Shown here: piece by piece, positions 8,916 to 16,772 of the stretch | Layout of the letters: every line of letters starts with the position of its first letter | Numbering within the stretch: position 1 is the first letter of the stretch | Assembly: GCA_020735665.1 (NCBI GenBank) | Contig: CP085928.1 | Location: forward strand, 372,001 to 436,000 | Length of the DNA stretch: 64,000 bases | DNA from: Lachnospiraceae bacterium GAM79 | GTDB lineage: Bacteria > Bacillota > Clostridia > Lachnospirales > Lachnospiraceae | Direction of reading: 5' to 3' | The notes under the pieces: model-generated | What the model saw: the letters and a program-made list of their open reading frames with translations, nothing else | Told to the model about the DNA's origin: nothing | Database searches by the model: none | Made by a program: the position numbers and the translations under genes

Positions 8916-8921
8916 TATAAA
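8916..8921 (+). promoter_or_regulatory. -10 box of a weak, probably activator-dependent promoter
   Basis: TATAAA with no recognisable -35 hexamer 16-18 bases upstream. A poor -35 box downstream of an operator fits a LysR-activated promoter. The transcript would carry the whole of hairpin A6 in its leader. Confidence 0.45.
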
Positions 8922-8930
8922 TAATGCATG

Positions 8931-9102
8931 AACTTATGGTTTGTTCTGACAGGCTATTATGACTTGCCAATACAGGGACATTTGAGACCGCCGGTACTTG
9001 ATGGTGCGAAAGCAGCATCTTAGTACCGCTGCAGGGCTCAACGAGCGGAAGCGTTCCCTGATTGGTAATGTCAGTAATAGCCTGTCAGAACAAATCATAA
9101 GT
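8931..9102 (+). repeat. Family A structured repeat, copy A6 (in a 5' leader)
   Basis: Long outer arms (ACTTATGGTTTGTTCTGACA with a near-perfect complement ending at 9102) enclose a second arm pair (CAGGGA/TCCCTG), the core GGTACTTGATGGTGC / GCAGCATCTTAGTACC and, on the right side, GAGCGGAAGCG, a GGAA-loop mini-hairpin. Unlike the other copies its outer arms have no flanking T-run, and it lies between a promoter and the start of the PLP enzyme gene. Confidence 0.8.
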
Positions 9103-9138
9103 CAAAAACGCAGGCAGCAGGAAAGGATGACGGTTATT

Positions 9139-10293
9139 ATGGATACAGGAATTGCTACAAAATGTATATATGGAAATCACAAAAAATTTGAAGGAGACAG
9201 AACGGGAGCGATCAGCTTTCCTATCTATCAGACAGCAACGTATGCGCATCCGGCAGTTGGACAGAGTACGGGGTATGATTACAGCAGACTCCAGAATCCA
9301 ACCAGAGAACAGTTGGAGAAGATCGTTGCATCATTAGAAGGAGGACTGGATGCTCTCGCTTTTTCTTCCGGCATGGCAGCTATTACTACATTGATGGAGA
9401 TCTTCAAACCGGGCGACCATATCATTTCGGAAGCAGATCTGTATGGCGGAAGTATCCGTTTATTTGATCATATTAATCAGAAAAATGGTATTGAGTTCAG
9501 CCGGATCAATTTTGCAGAGGAAGATCCGGAAAACTACATCAAAGAAAATACAAAAGCAATCTATATCGAGACACCGACTAATCCAATGATGAATGTTATT
9601 GATATCCGCAAGACGGCGGAACTTGCAAAGAAACATAATCTGCTGCTGATCGTGGATAATACATTTCTGTCACCGTATTTCCAGCGGCCATTTGAACTGG
9701 GAGCCGATATCATTCTGCACAGCGGAACAAAGTTCTTAAGCGGACATAACGATACGCTGGCCGGATTCATCGTGGTAAATACACCGGAGCTTTCGGAGAA
9801 ATTACGATATATCATAAAGACGACAGGCGCGGGACTTGCGCCATTTGACAGCTGGCTGGTGCTTCGTGGCATCAAGACACTGCCAATCCGTATGGAGAAG
9901 GCACAGGAAAATGCACAGGCGATCGTGGAATTCCTGTTGCAGGAGAAGAAAGTAAAGAATGTCTATTATCCGGGAATACCGGGAACAAATAATTATGAGG
10001 TCTGTAAGAGCCAGGCGAGTGGATTTGGAAGCATGTTGACATTTGAAGTGGAGAGCAAGGAGCTGGCACTCCATATACTGGAATCCCTAAAGCTGATCCC
10101 ATTTGCAGAAAGTCTCGGCGGCGTAGAGACCTTGATCACATATCCGACGACACAGACTCATGCGGATGTACCGGAGGAAATCCGTATAAAGAACGGTATT
10201 ACAGACAGTGTTCTGCGTCTGTCGGCAGGAATCGAAGATAAGAAGGATCTGATCGCGGATCTGAAACAGGCAATTGATTCTTTTCGGGAATAA
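9139..10293 (+). CDS. Cys/Met metabolism PLP-dependent enzyme (cystathionine gamma-synthase/lyase or OAH sulfhydrylase family)
   Basis: A 384-residue fold-type I enzyme. Visible motifs are the cofactor-phosphate segment FSSGMAAITTLMEIF, YGGSIRLF, the aspartate segment IVDNTFLSPYFQRP and the Schiff-base lysine in HSGTKFLSGHND. C-terminal EVES...LGGVETLITYP is standard for the family. Members make or break thioethers between cysteine and homoserine derivatives; the exact reaction cannot be told from motifs. The ATG at 9139 is preferred (AAAGGA upstream); 9127 is possible. An open frame back to 8998 runs through hairpin A6 and is not credible as coding. With the LysR gene before and the C-S lyase after, it belongs to sulfur amino-acid interconversion. 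Confidence 0.85.
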   Translation: MDTGIATKCIYGNHKKFEGDRTGAISFPIYQTATYAHPAVGQSTGYDYSRLQNPTREQLEKIVASLEGGLDALAFSSGMAAITTLMEIFKPGDHIISEADLYGGSIRLFDHINQKNGIEFSRINFAEEDPENYIKENTKAIYIETPTNPMMNVIDIRKTAELAKKHNLLLIVDNTFLSPYFQRPFELGADIILHSGTKFLSGHNDTLAGFIVVNTPELSEKLRYIIKTTGAGLAPFDSWLVLRGIKTLPIRMEKAQENAQAIVEFLLQEKKVKNVYYPGIPGTNNYEVCKSQASGFGSMLTFEVESKELALHILESLKLIPFAESLGGVETLITYPTTQTHADVPEEIRIKNGITDSVLRLSAGIEDKKDLIADLKQAIDSFRE

Positions 10294-10400
10294 AACAGTG
10301 TAATATATGAATAATGATGAAAAAGTAATTTGCCTGAAAAATATTTTGATATGGAAATATATTTACAGCATAGGATCTGAGACATAACGGGAGGATAATT

Positions 10401-11585
10401 ATGGAAGAAAAAAACCTGAATTTTGATGAAGTAATAGATAGAAGAAATACAGACTGTTTGAAATTTGACTTTGCAGAGAGGAGAGGAAAGCCTGCGGATG
10501 TACTTCCTCTCTGGGTTGCAGATATGGATTTTAAGACGTCGAGTCTGGTGCTGGATGCGTTGACAGAGCGTGTACAGCATGGAATTTTTGGCTATACGGA
10601 GAGTAGAGAGAGTTATTTCGAGGCGGTCAGCAAATGGATGGAAGCTCACCATGACTGGAAGGTGGAACGAAGCTGGCTGACAAAGACACCGGGTGTTGTA
10701 TTTGCACTGGCGATGGCGGTCAAAGCATATTCCAAGGCAGGGGATGCCGTTCTGATCCAGCAGCCGGTCTATTATCCGTTTTCAGAAGTGATCCGTGACA
10801 ATAACCGGAAGCTTGTGAGCAATGATCTTGTACTTGGGGATGATGGAAAATATCACATCGATTTTGATGATTTTGAGAAACAGATCGTTGACAATCATGT
10901 TGTGCTGTTCCTGTTGTGCAGTCCGCATAATCCGGTCAGCCGTGTATGGACGGCAGAAGAGCTTACAAAGATGGGTGATATCTGTATCAAGCATGGCGTT
11001 ACAGTTGTAAGTGATGAGATACATGAGGATTTTGTTTTCGGAGACCACCAGCACACGGTATTTGCAACGATCAAGAAAGAATTCGAACAGAACTCCGTTA
11101 CCTGTACTTCTCCTGCAAAGACCTTCAATCTGGCAGGACTTCAGGTGTCGAATATCTTTATTCCAAATGGAACTCTGCGCGCAGTATTTCGTAAGCAGGT
11201 GGATGCGGCGGGCTACAGCCAGTTAAATGCAATGGGACTTACCGCCTGTGAAGCAGCGTATACTCATGGCGAGACATGGTATCAGGCAATGATGAGATAT
11301 GTAGAGAGTAATATCGCATTTGTGCGTGATTACCTGAAAAAGGAACTTCCACAGATCAAGCTGATCGAGCCGGAAGGAACTTATCTGCTGTGGCTGGATT
11401 TCAGGGCACTCGGAATGACAGAGAAGGAACGGGAGAACCTGATCATGAATCAGGCAAAGCTGTGGCTTGACAGCGGTGCGATCTTTGGGCAGGTAGGCGA
11501 AGGCTTTGAACGTATCAATGTGGCATGTCCGAGAGCAACGATCAAGGAGGCGCTTGACCGTCTGAAAGCAGTGATCACAGCATAA
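10401..11585 (+). CDS. patB: MalY/PatB-type cystathionine beta-lyase (C-S lyase)
   Basis: A 394-residue aminotransferase-fold enzyme of the MalY/PatB type. N-terminal DVLPLWVADMDFKTSS is the family hallmark, followed by the FGYTESRESYFEAV segment, LCSPHNPVSRVW, VVSDEIHEDFVF and the PLP lysine in TSPAKTFNLAGLQVSN. Family reaction: beta-elimination of cystathionine or other cysteine S-conjugates to pyruvate, ammonia and a thiol; such enzymes can also open lanthionine. GGGAGG precedes the ATG. It follows the Cys/Met PLP enzyme by about 108 bases with no clear terminator between, so co-transcription is likely. Confidence 0.88.
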   Translation: MEEKNLNFDEVIDRRNTDCLKFDFAERRGKPADVLPLWVADMDFKTSSLVLDALTERVQHGIFGYTESRESYFEAVSKWMEAHHDWKVERSWLTKTPGVVFALAMAVKAYSKAGDAVLIQQPVYYPFSEVIRDNNRKLVSNDLVLGDDGKYHIDFDDFEKQIVDNHVVLFLLCSPHNPVSRVWTAEELTKMGDICIKHGVTVVSDEIHEDFVFGDHQHTVFATIKKEFEQNSVTCTSPAKTFNLAGLQVSNIFIPNGTLRAVFRKQVDAAGYSQLNAMGLTACEAAYTHGETWYQAMMRYVESNIAFVRDYLKKELPQIKLIEPEGTYLLWLDFRALGMTEKERENLIMNQAKLWLDSGAIFGQVGEGFERINVACPRATIKEALDRLKAVITA

Positions 11586-11686
11586 CCACAGGCAAGTATG
11601 ATGGTTTTGCAGAAAACATCAAAGGTGTGAATCGCAATGTAATAGCGTTAGCCGGTGTAACTGTTATAAGAGTTACAGATTGGTTC

Positions 11687-11709
11687 GGTTATAAGCTGTG
11701 GTTATAGCC
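11687..11709. promoter_or_regulatory. Putative LysR-type operator upstream of the cysK-like gene
   Basis: GGTTATAAG and GTTATAGCC flank five bases, giving a 23-bp dyad that matches the inner dyad at 8841-8863 in half-sites, orientation-independent symmetry and length. Its centre is about 67 bases upstream of the expected transcription start, the classical position of an LTTR recognition site. A further related hairpin-like dyad (GTAACTGTTATAAGAGTTAC) lies at 11657-11676. Confidence 0.6.
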
Positions 11710-11729
11710 AGTTAAAATATTTTGACTGG

Positions 11730-11758
11730 TTGACAAATTATGGAACTGTCACTATAAT
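11730..11758 (+). promoter_or_regulatory. Consensus sigma-A promoter of the cysK-like gene
   Basis: Perfect TTGACA and perfect TATAAT separated by exactly 17 bases. Such a strong core promoter below a LysR site suggests control may be repression or attenuation as well as activation. Confidence 0.8.
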
Positions 11759-11872
11759 AGGCACATAACATATAAAACCTACTTTAATACTATGATAAAG
11801 AAACGCTATAAGATGTGCCGGATGAGAAAATCATTTATCCAGAGTTGGATGGTGACTGACAAACAGACATTT

Positions 11873-11902
11873 ACCCGGAGGTTGATGCTTCCGGGTTTTA
11901 TA
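11873..11902 (+). terminator. Possible attenuator hairpin in the cysK leader
   Basis: ACCCGGA and TCCGGGT form a 7-bp stem followed by TTTTAT, inside the roughly 185-base leader between the promoter and the cysK-like start. Upstream, two overlapping alternative stems (GGATGA...TCATTTATCC and ATCCAGAGTTGGAT) could compete. I could not match it to a T-box or a SAM riboswitch. Confidence 0.45.
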
Positions 11903-11950
11903 ACGACAACAAAACATACTAACCAGATAGGAAAAGGGAGAAATAGAAAA

Positions 11951-12940
11951 ATGGCAAATATTCATTCATCAATTACAGAACTTGTAGGACATACCCCATT
12001 GGTAGAATTCGTAAATTATGAAAAAGAGTTAGGGCTGAACGCCCACCTCCTTGGTAAGCTGGAGTATTTCAATCCATCAGGAAGCGTAAAGGACCGTGCA
12101 GCTCTTAACATGATCTTAGAGGCAGAGAAATCAGGCAAGCTGAAGCCGGGCGGAACAATCCTTGATTTCACAAGCGGAAATACAGGAATTGCAACAGCAG
12201 CATTTGCAAATGCCAGAGGATATAAATATGTAGTAGTGATTCAGCCGGGAGTATCGGTAGAACGTACACTGATCTTAAAAGCATATGGTGTAGAGCTGCT
12301 TCAGGCAGCTGATGTGCCGGGCTTCCTGGAGATGCTGCAGAATGGTGGCTTAAGCATGGCGAAGCTTACCGTTATCATGAACAAATATGCAGATGAGCAT
12401 GGTTACTTCTATATCGATCAGGGAACAAATCCGGATAACCCGGAAGCACACTACCGTACAACAGGACCTGAGATCTGGGAGGACACAGACGGAAAGGTTG
12501 ATTATGTGGTAGCATTGGTCGGAACCGGTGGAACACTGGCTGGTCTGTCCAGATATTTCAGAGAGAAAAATTCTGATATCAAGATCATCGGTGCACAGCC
12601 GGCAGTACAGTCCAGAAAGAATGTCAATCATCCGGAAGCAAATACGATCGACGGCGTACTTGCATTTAACGATGTTCCGGCACAGAGTGTTCCGGTATTC
12701 TTCGATCCGGAGCAGGTCCCATATGATGAATGTCTGGATATCGTAGCAGAGGATGCCTATGAGACAGGAAGAAGACTGGTAAAGAGTGATGGCGTATTTC
12801 TCGGACAGTCAGCGGCGGCAGCTTTAAAGGCAGCAACGATCATAGCTGAACGTCCGGAAGCAGCAGGAAAGAATATTGCGATCATCATGGCTGACAACGC
12901 ATTCAAATATCTGTCAACCAGGATGTATGCAGGGGAATAA
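11951..12940 (+). CDS. Cysteine synthase family PLP enzyme (CysK-like)
   Basis: A 329-residue fold-type II enzyme with the lysine motif NPSGSVKDRAALNMI, the substrate loop SGNTGIATAAFA and the phosphate-binding GTGGTLAGLSRYF. Canonical reaction is O-acetylserine plus sulfide to cysteine; relatives use homocysteine (cystathionine) or make lanthionine. The middle segment (IQPGVSVERTLILKAYGVEL and the following NGGLSMAK loop) departs from standard CysK and the protein is a little longer, so the substrate may differ. The ATG at 11951 has GGGAG ten bases upstream; the longer frame from 11792 runs through the leader hairpin. Strong promoter, upstream LysR dyad and a leader hairpin are described separately. 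Confidence 0.82.
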   Translation: MANIHSSITELVGHTPLVEFVNYEKELGLNAHLLGKLEYFNPSGSVKDRAALNMILEAEKSGKLKPGGTILDFTSGNTGIATAAFANARGYKYVVVIQPGVSVERTLILKAYGVELLQAADVPGFLEMLQNGGLSMAKLTVIMNKYADEHGYFYIDQGTNPDNPEAHYRTTGPEIWEDTDGKVDYVVALVGTGGTLAGLSRYFREKNSDIKIIGAQPAVQSRKNVNHPEANTIDGVLAFNDVPAQSVPVFFDPEQVPYDECLDIVAEDAYETGRRLVKSDGVFLGQSAAAALKAATIIAERPEAAGKNIAIIMADNAFKYLSTRMYAGE

Positions 12941-13024
12941 AAGAAACGAGCGGGAGCGTCCTCTGTTTGGTAAGGTCAAGAACATATATATGTAATATAA
13001 AACATAGAACAGGAAGGAGACAAC

Positions 13025-14353
13025 ATGGCAGACTATCTTACATATGCGAAAGAAACCATGAATTTTATAAACAGCCGGAAGAAACAGGGACCGGAAGGTA
13101 TCTACTGGTCTTTGCAGGATGCGGCAGAAGGAAGATCCATCTATTATGATGAGATCTGTATGTATGCCGGGGCGTCCGGAATCATCGTATTTCTTCTGGG
13201 ATTATATCAGACAACGAATGATGTGAGCTATCTGCAGGAGGCAGAAGAAGCAGCCACATATATTCGTTATCGTTTTGATCATGACCGGGATCTGAAAAGA
13301 AACTTTTCAAAATATGCATTTTCCAGTGGATGGAGCGGAGCAGGCTTTGCCATGATACAGCTCTATAAGGCAACCGGAAATGAGAAATATAAAACATTTG
13401 TGGCAGATATTATTGAGTCTGCAAAGGCAGATGCAAAGCCCGGAAAAAACGGCAAAGGTTATAGCTGGACTTCATTTCCGGGTATCGTAGGAGATGCCGG
13501 AACGGTTCTGTTCTTCTTATATGCAGCAAAAACATTTGGCAGAGGGGACTGGACAGCATTTGCCGCAAAAGCAGGAGAGAATTTCCTCGAGCAGAGGCAT
13601 GATGCAGGAAACGAAACCTGTTGGTATCCGGGTGTAGATCCTGTCTACTTCGGAGCAAAAGAAGATTATATCGATCCGAACTTTCCGATGGGAACCGGAG
13701 GAATAGGATTTGTATTGCTGAATCTGTACGAAGCATCCGGTAATCAGAAGTTCTTGGATGCGACAAAGGGAATCGCGGATTTCATGATCGCACAGGCGGT
13801 TAAGATGAAGGCAGGAAGCCTGATTCCACATGGTTTGCCGGATCGTAAGGATCTGTTCTATCTTGGCTATTGTCATGGCCCGGCGGGAACAAATCGTTTC
13901 TTCTATAAATTATATGAGATGACAGGAGAAGACCGGTATAAGCGGTATATCGATATGCTGACACAGGGTGTAATTGATACAGGCGCACCTGAGGTTCGGA
14001 CAGAAGGCTACTGGAATACTTACAATATCTGCTGCGGAACTGCGGGCCTGTTAAATATGTATCTGGGTCTGTGGGCTGCATTTGGTGATGAGACTTATCT
14101 GAAACAGGCAAAGAGGTGCGGTAAGGTCATCACAGACGGAGCAACGATCACAGACGGTACGGAAGGAAGAGAGTGCGCATGGAGATTTGCACTTGACCGT
14201 GTCGCACCGGATGTATTAAGTACACCGATCGGTTTATTCGATGGTGCAGCAGGTATCGGAGCTGTATTGCTGCAGCTTGCTTCTGCAGAAAAGGGTCAGT
14301 TCCATGCGACAAGAATGCTGGACGATCCATTTCCGGAGAAGAACAAACTATGA
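13025..14353 (+). CDS. Stand-alone LanC-like (lanthionine synthetase C) protein
   Basis: A 442-residue alpha/alpha-toroid type protein. Repeated GxxG helices (AGASGIIVFLLGLYQ, SGWSGAGFAMIQLYKATG, GIVGDAGTVLFFLYAA, GTGGIGFVLLNLYEASG, GYCHGPAGTNRFFYKLYE, CCGTAGLLNMYLGLW, LFDGAAGIGAVLLQL) are characteristic. Zinc-ligand positions appear as Cys283-His284 (CHG) and Cys336-Cys337 (CCG), where typical LanC enzymes have a CYG/CHG first motif and CHG second; the second His is Cys here. LanC enzymes add cysteine thiols to dehydroamino acids. No LanB/LanM, precursor peptide or exporter lies nearby, so a lantibiotic role is unlikely. It follows cysK by 84 bases and precedes a sodium symporter. AGGAG precedes the ATG. 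Function unknown. Confidence 0.75.
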   Translation: MADYLTYAKETMNFINSRKKQGPEGIYWSLQDAAEGRSIYYDEICMYAGASGIIVFLLGLYQTTNDVSYLQEAEEAATYIRYRFDHDRDLKRNFSKYAFSSGWSGAGFAMIQLYKATGNEKYKTFVADIIESAKADAKPGKNGKGYSWTSFPGIVGDAGTVLFFLYAAKTFGRGDWTAFAAKAGENFLEQRHDAGNETCWYPGVDPVYFGAKEDYIDPNFPMGTGGIGFVLLNLYEASGNQKFLDATKGIADFMIAQAVKMKAGSLIPHGLPDRKDLFYLGYCHGPAGTNRFFYKLYEMTGEDRYKRYIDMLTQGVIDTGAPEVRTEGYWNTYNICCGTAGLLNMYLGLWAAFGDETYLKQAKRCGKVITDGATITDGTEGRECAWRFALDRVAPDVLSTPIGLFDGAAGIGAVLLQLASAEKGQFHATRMLDDPFPEKNKL

Positions 14354-14464
14354 TAAAACGATTGAAGATTTTATATGCGTAAATAACAGTGATTATTTTA
14401 CTCGGTGAATGATTTTTTCGTTTCATAATTATTCAAAAACTTACGTTGAGAGGAGACACATAAG

Positions 14465-14809
14465 ATGAGTCAGATAAATAACAACATTGATCCTGACAGC
14501 AGGGATTATGATTTGAAATCAATAGAGCCGGATGAGCGTTTCACCCAGACAACAAAGGAATTCTGGATCACGCTTGGAACCTATCTGGTATTTATGGTGC
14601 TGATGATCGCCAACCTGTATCTGGTGGGCGGTAAGGATGTATCAAAGTACAAATACATTCTTGGATTTCCACAGTGGATTTTTAATGAGATCATTATTTT
14701 GATCGCAATGGTAGTAGCGGTTATTCTGGTTGTAACATTTGTATATCGTGACATGGATGTTACTCCAAACGGAAAATTAAAAGAAAGAAAACATAAGGAG
14801 GGCAAATAG
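14465..14809 (+). CDS. Small membrane subunit paired with the SSS symporter (YhdT-like)
   Basis: 114 residues with two predicted transmembrane helices (about 38-58 and 80-103) and charged ends (KLKERKHKEGK tail). It stops two bases before the symporter start and has a GGAG ribosome site. The layout resembles YhdT (DUF997)-PanF pairs, in which a small two-helix protein precedes a sodium:solute symporter. It is longer than E. coli YhdT because of its polar N-terminal extension. Assignment rests on topology and context, not on clear motif identity. Confidence 0.6.
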   Translation: MSQINNNIDPDSRDYDLKSIEPDERFTQTTKEFWITLGTYLVFMVLMIANLYLVGGKDVSKYKYILGFPQWIFNEIIILIAMVVAVILVVTFVYRDMDVTPNGKLKERKHKEGK

Positions 14810-14811
14810 AG

Positions 14812-16314
14812 ATGAACTTATCTACAAATCAGAGAATTATAATCATTACTGTATTTGCCGCATATACGATTTTCCAGTTGGTATACAGTCTTGTTACCAG
14901 AAAAGCAATGGCAAATGGAAAAGGTGATTACCTGAGCAAATTCTATACCGGCGGTAGAAGCGGTGGTGTGCTTGTAACTGCCATGATGGTATCAGCCGGT
15001 GTTGCCGGTGCCGGAGTATTCATGGGTGTACCGGGTTATACATATACATTTGGTGCGACCTGGATGGTCTGCTGTTTCTGGTCCATGTGCACGAACTTCA
15101 TGGTACTCGGACTGATCGGTAAGCGTGTCGGTATCGTAGCCAGAAGAACGGATTCCAAGACATTTGTTGAACTTCTGATGCACAGATATAACAACAGTAA
15201 GATCGTTGGTGCGCTTTGCGGACTGGTTATCCTGTTCTTCCTTGGCGCATTTGCCGTATCTACAATTACCGGCGGCGGAAGAATCTTCCAGATCTTAACC
15301 GGTCAGGATTATCGTATCGGACTTGCTATTTTCACTGTACTGGTTATAATCGCAGCTATCACGGGTGGTATTAAAGGCATTGCATCTGCGATTGTTTTTC
15401 AGGGAATTATCATGACAGTTTCTGTTATTATCTTATTTATCATGGGCATCAACGGAACAGATCTCAGCTATACAGAGACAATCCAGTCATTAGTTAAGAG
15501 TAATCCGGACTGGTTCGTACCTGCAAGTGTAAAGACGGTTCTTTCATTTGCATTCTTATGGGGTATCACAACCTGTACAATGCCTCATGTAACAATGACA
15601 ACGCTTACTTATAAGGATACACAGACTCTGCATCGTGCGATCAAGGTTGGTGCGGTTGTAGTTGCAATCTGGCTCATTGGCTTGAATGGTCTGTGCTTCA
15701 CGATCAAATATATGTTCCCGGAAGGAAGCCTTGCAACTCCTGACCTTGGTATTCCGACACTTGCAGTAAGTGTAATGCCTGCATGGGCAGCAGGTCTGGT
15801 TCTTGCCGGTGTATGTGGTGCGGTTCAGTCATCTGTTGGTGGAATGATCGTATCTCTTGCAGGAACGATCGTCAGTGATCTGTACAAGAACCTGTTCAAT
15901 AAAGATGCAAAGCAGGAGACATTAAAGAAGTTAAATGTTATCAGTGTTATCGTTGTTGCACTAGTTGTTTTCTTATTTGCATGTGATCCACCGGAACTTC
16001 TGGCTTCATTGATCACTTATGCTACCGGTGGTATGACAGTAGCATTTCTTCATACTTTGCTTCTCGGACTGTTCTGGAAGCGGGCAAATGAGTATGGCGC
16101 GATCGCAGGTATCATCAGTGGTATTGGCTTATATCTCCTGATCGATATGGGCGTTCTGCCAATCTCACTTGGTTTCAATTCCTGTATCGTTGCCTGTCTG
16201 ATCTCCACGATCATCATGGTGGTTGTCAGCCTTGCAACACCGAAGTGCCCATACCGCGTGATCGCCACATGGTTCGGCAAGGAGTATCCGGCAGATGCAT
16301 CCATAGCAGAGTAA
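14812..16314 (+). CDS. Sodium:solute symporter (SSS family)
   Basis: 500 residues with about 13 hydrophobic helices. The TGGRSGGVLVTAMMVSAG segment near residue 47, the GGIKGIASAIVFQG loop and the AGVCGAVQSSVGGMIVSLAG helix match the SSS family (PutP/PanF type) in which Na+ drives uptake. The substrate is not readable; candidates are pantothenate (from the YhdT-like partner) or an amino acid or thioether (from the sulfur genes upstream). Sodium use fits the Na+-type V-ATPase at 19.8-28.8 kb. GGAGG lies 11 bases before the ATG. Hairpin A2 follows as terminator. Confidence 0.85.
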   Translation: MNLSTNQRIIIITVFAAYTIFQLVYSLVTRKAMANGKGDYLSKFYTGGRSGGVLVTAMMVSAGVAGAGVFMGVPGYTYTFGATWMVCCFWSMCTNFMVLGLIGKRVGIVARRTDSKTFVELLMHRYNNSKIVGALCGLVILFFLGAFAVSTITGGGRIFQILTGQDYRIGLAIFTVLVIIAAITGGIKGIASAIVFQGIIMTVSVIILFIMGINGTDLSYTETIQSLVKSNPDWFVPASVKTVLSFAFLWGITTCTMPHVTMTTLTYKDTQTLHRAIKVGAVVVAIWLIGLNGLCFTIKYMFPEGSLATPDLGIPTLAVSVMPAWAAGLVLAGVCGAVQSSVGGMIVSLAGTIVSDLYKNLFNKDAKQETLKKLNVISVIVVALVVFLFACDPPELLASLITYATGGMTVAFLHTLLLGLFWKRANEYGAIAGIISGIGLYLLIDMGVLPISLGFNSCIVACLISTIIMVVVSLATPKCPYRVIATWFGKEYPADASIAE

Positions 16315-16323
16315 CTTTGAAAC

Positions 16324-16470
16324 AAAATGAACGTTGCCATTACCTATTATTTCGTAAGACGCTTTCGCTCTAATCCACGTGCAGCGGTACATAAGGTTGC
16401 AAAGTACGCAACCTAAGTACCGGCCGTGGATAAGGCTTACTACATAATAGTAATGGCAGCGTTCATTTTA
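16324..16470. repeat. Family A structured repeat, copy A2 (terminator of the symporter operon)
   Basis: Outer arms AAAATGAACG(T)TGCCATTAC and its complement end in a T-rich run. Inside are ATCCACG/CGTGGAT, the core GGTAC ... TAAGTACCGG and an apical stem AGGTTGC/GCAACCT. The minus strand reads GAGCGAAAGCG, the GAAA-loop mini-hairpin, so the element lies in minus orientation, as in A1 and A5. Arms differ in sequence from other copies but keep pairing. Confidence 0.8.
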
Positions 16471-16500
16471 TTTTTTTACAGTTAACTCCCTGTGGTTCCT

Positions 16501-16599
16501 ATGAAATTCATATCCCCTATTCGCAAATGTTCCTGTGCTAACTCGCCCTGATGGGCTAAGACAAGCACTCACATTTGCCGGCATATGCAGTTCATAACG
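16501..16599 (-). repeat. Family B structured repeat, copy B1
   Basis: On the minus strand: GAACTGCATATGCC, GCAAATGTGAGTGCTTGTCT, a loop TAGCCCATCAGGGCGAG, TTAGCACAGGAACATTTGCG and GGGGATATG. Paired arms are GCAAATG/CATTTGC and GTGCT/AGCAC. The innermost stem here is GCCC/GGGC where other copies have GCC/GGC, a paired change. Confidence 0.75.
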
Positions 16600-16772
16600 A
16601 AATCCTCGTGAATGTCATAGTGCAGCGATCTAGTCAACAGCCAGACAGGCTATATTTGTGTTTGTATATGTGAGTTATTGCTTGATGATGCTTGATTTCT
16701 GGGTATGGCAATGGATGAGTAAGTATGATACCCGAGGTGTCTGGTTAGATGAGGGTATGGAATGGAAAATAA

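Noticed and set aside
8998-9138. Longer N-terminus for the Cys/Met PLP enzyme
   Set aside because: The upstream frame runs through the arm of hairpin A6 and lacks a ribosome site at 8998; family similarity begins at about 9139.
11765-11950. SAM-I riboswitch or T-box in the cysK leader
   Set aside because: A stretch near 11838 looks loosely like the SAM-I 5' part, but it is explained by a simple hairpin and the later conserved parts are missing; no T-box sequence is seen.
13025-14353. Lantibiotic biosynthesis cluster
   Set aside because: Only a LanC-like gene is present; there is no precursor peptide, dehydratase, protease or dedicated exporter nearby.
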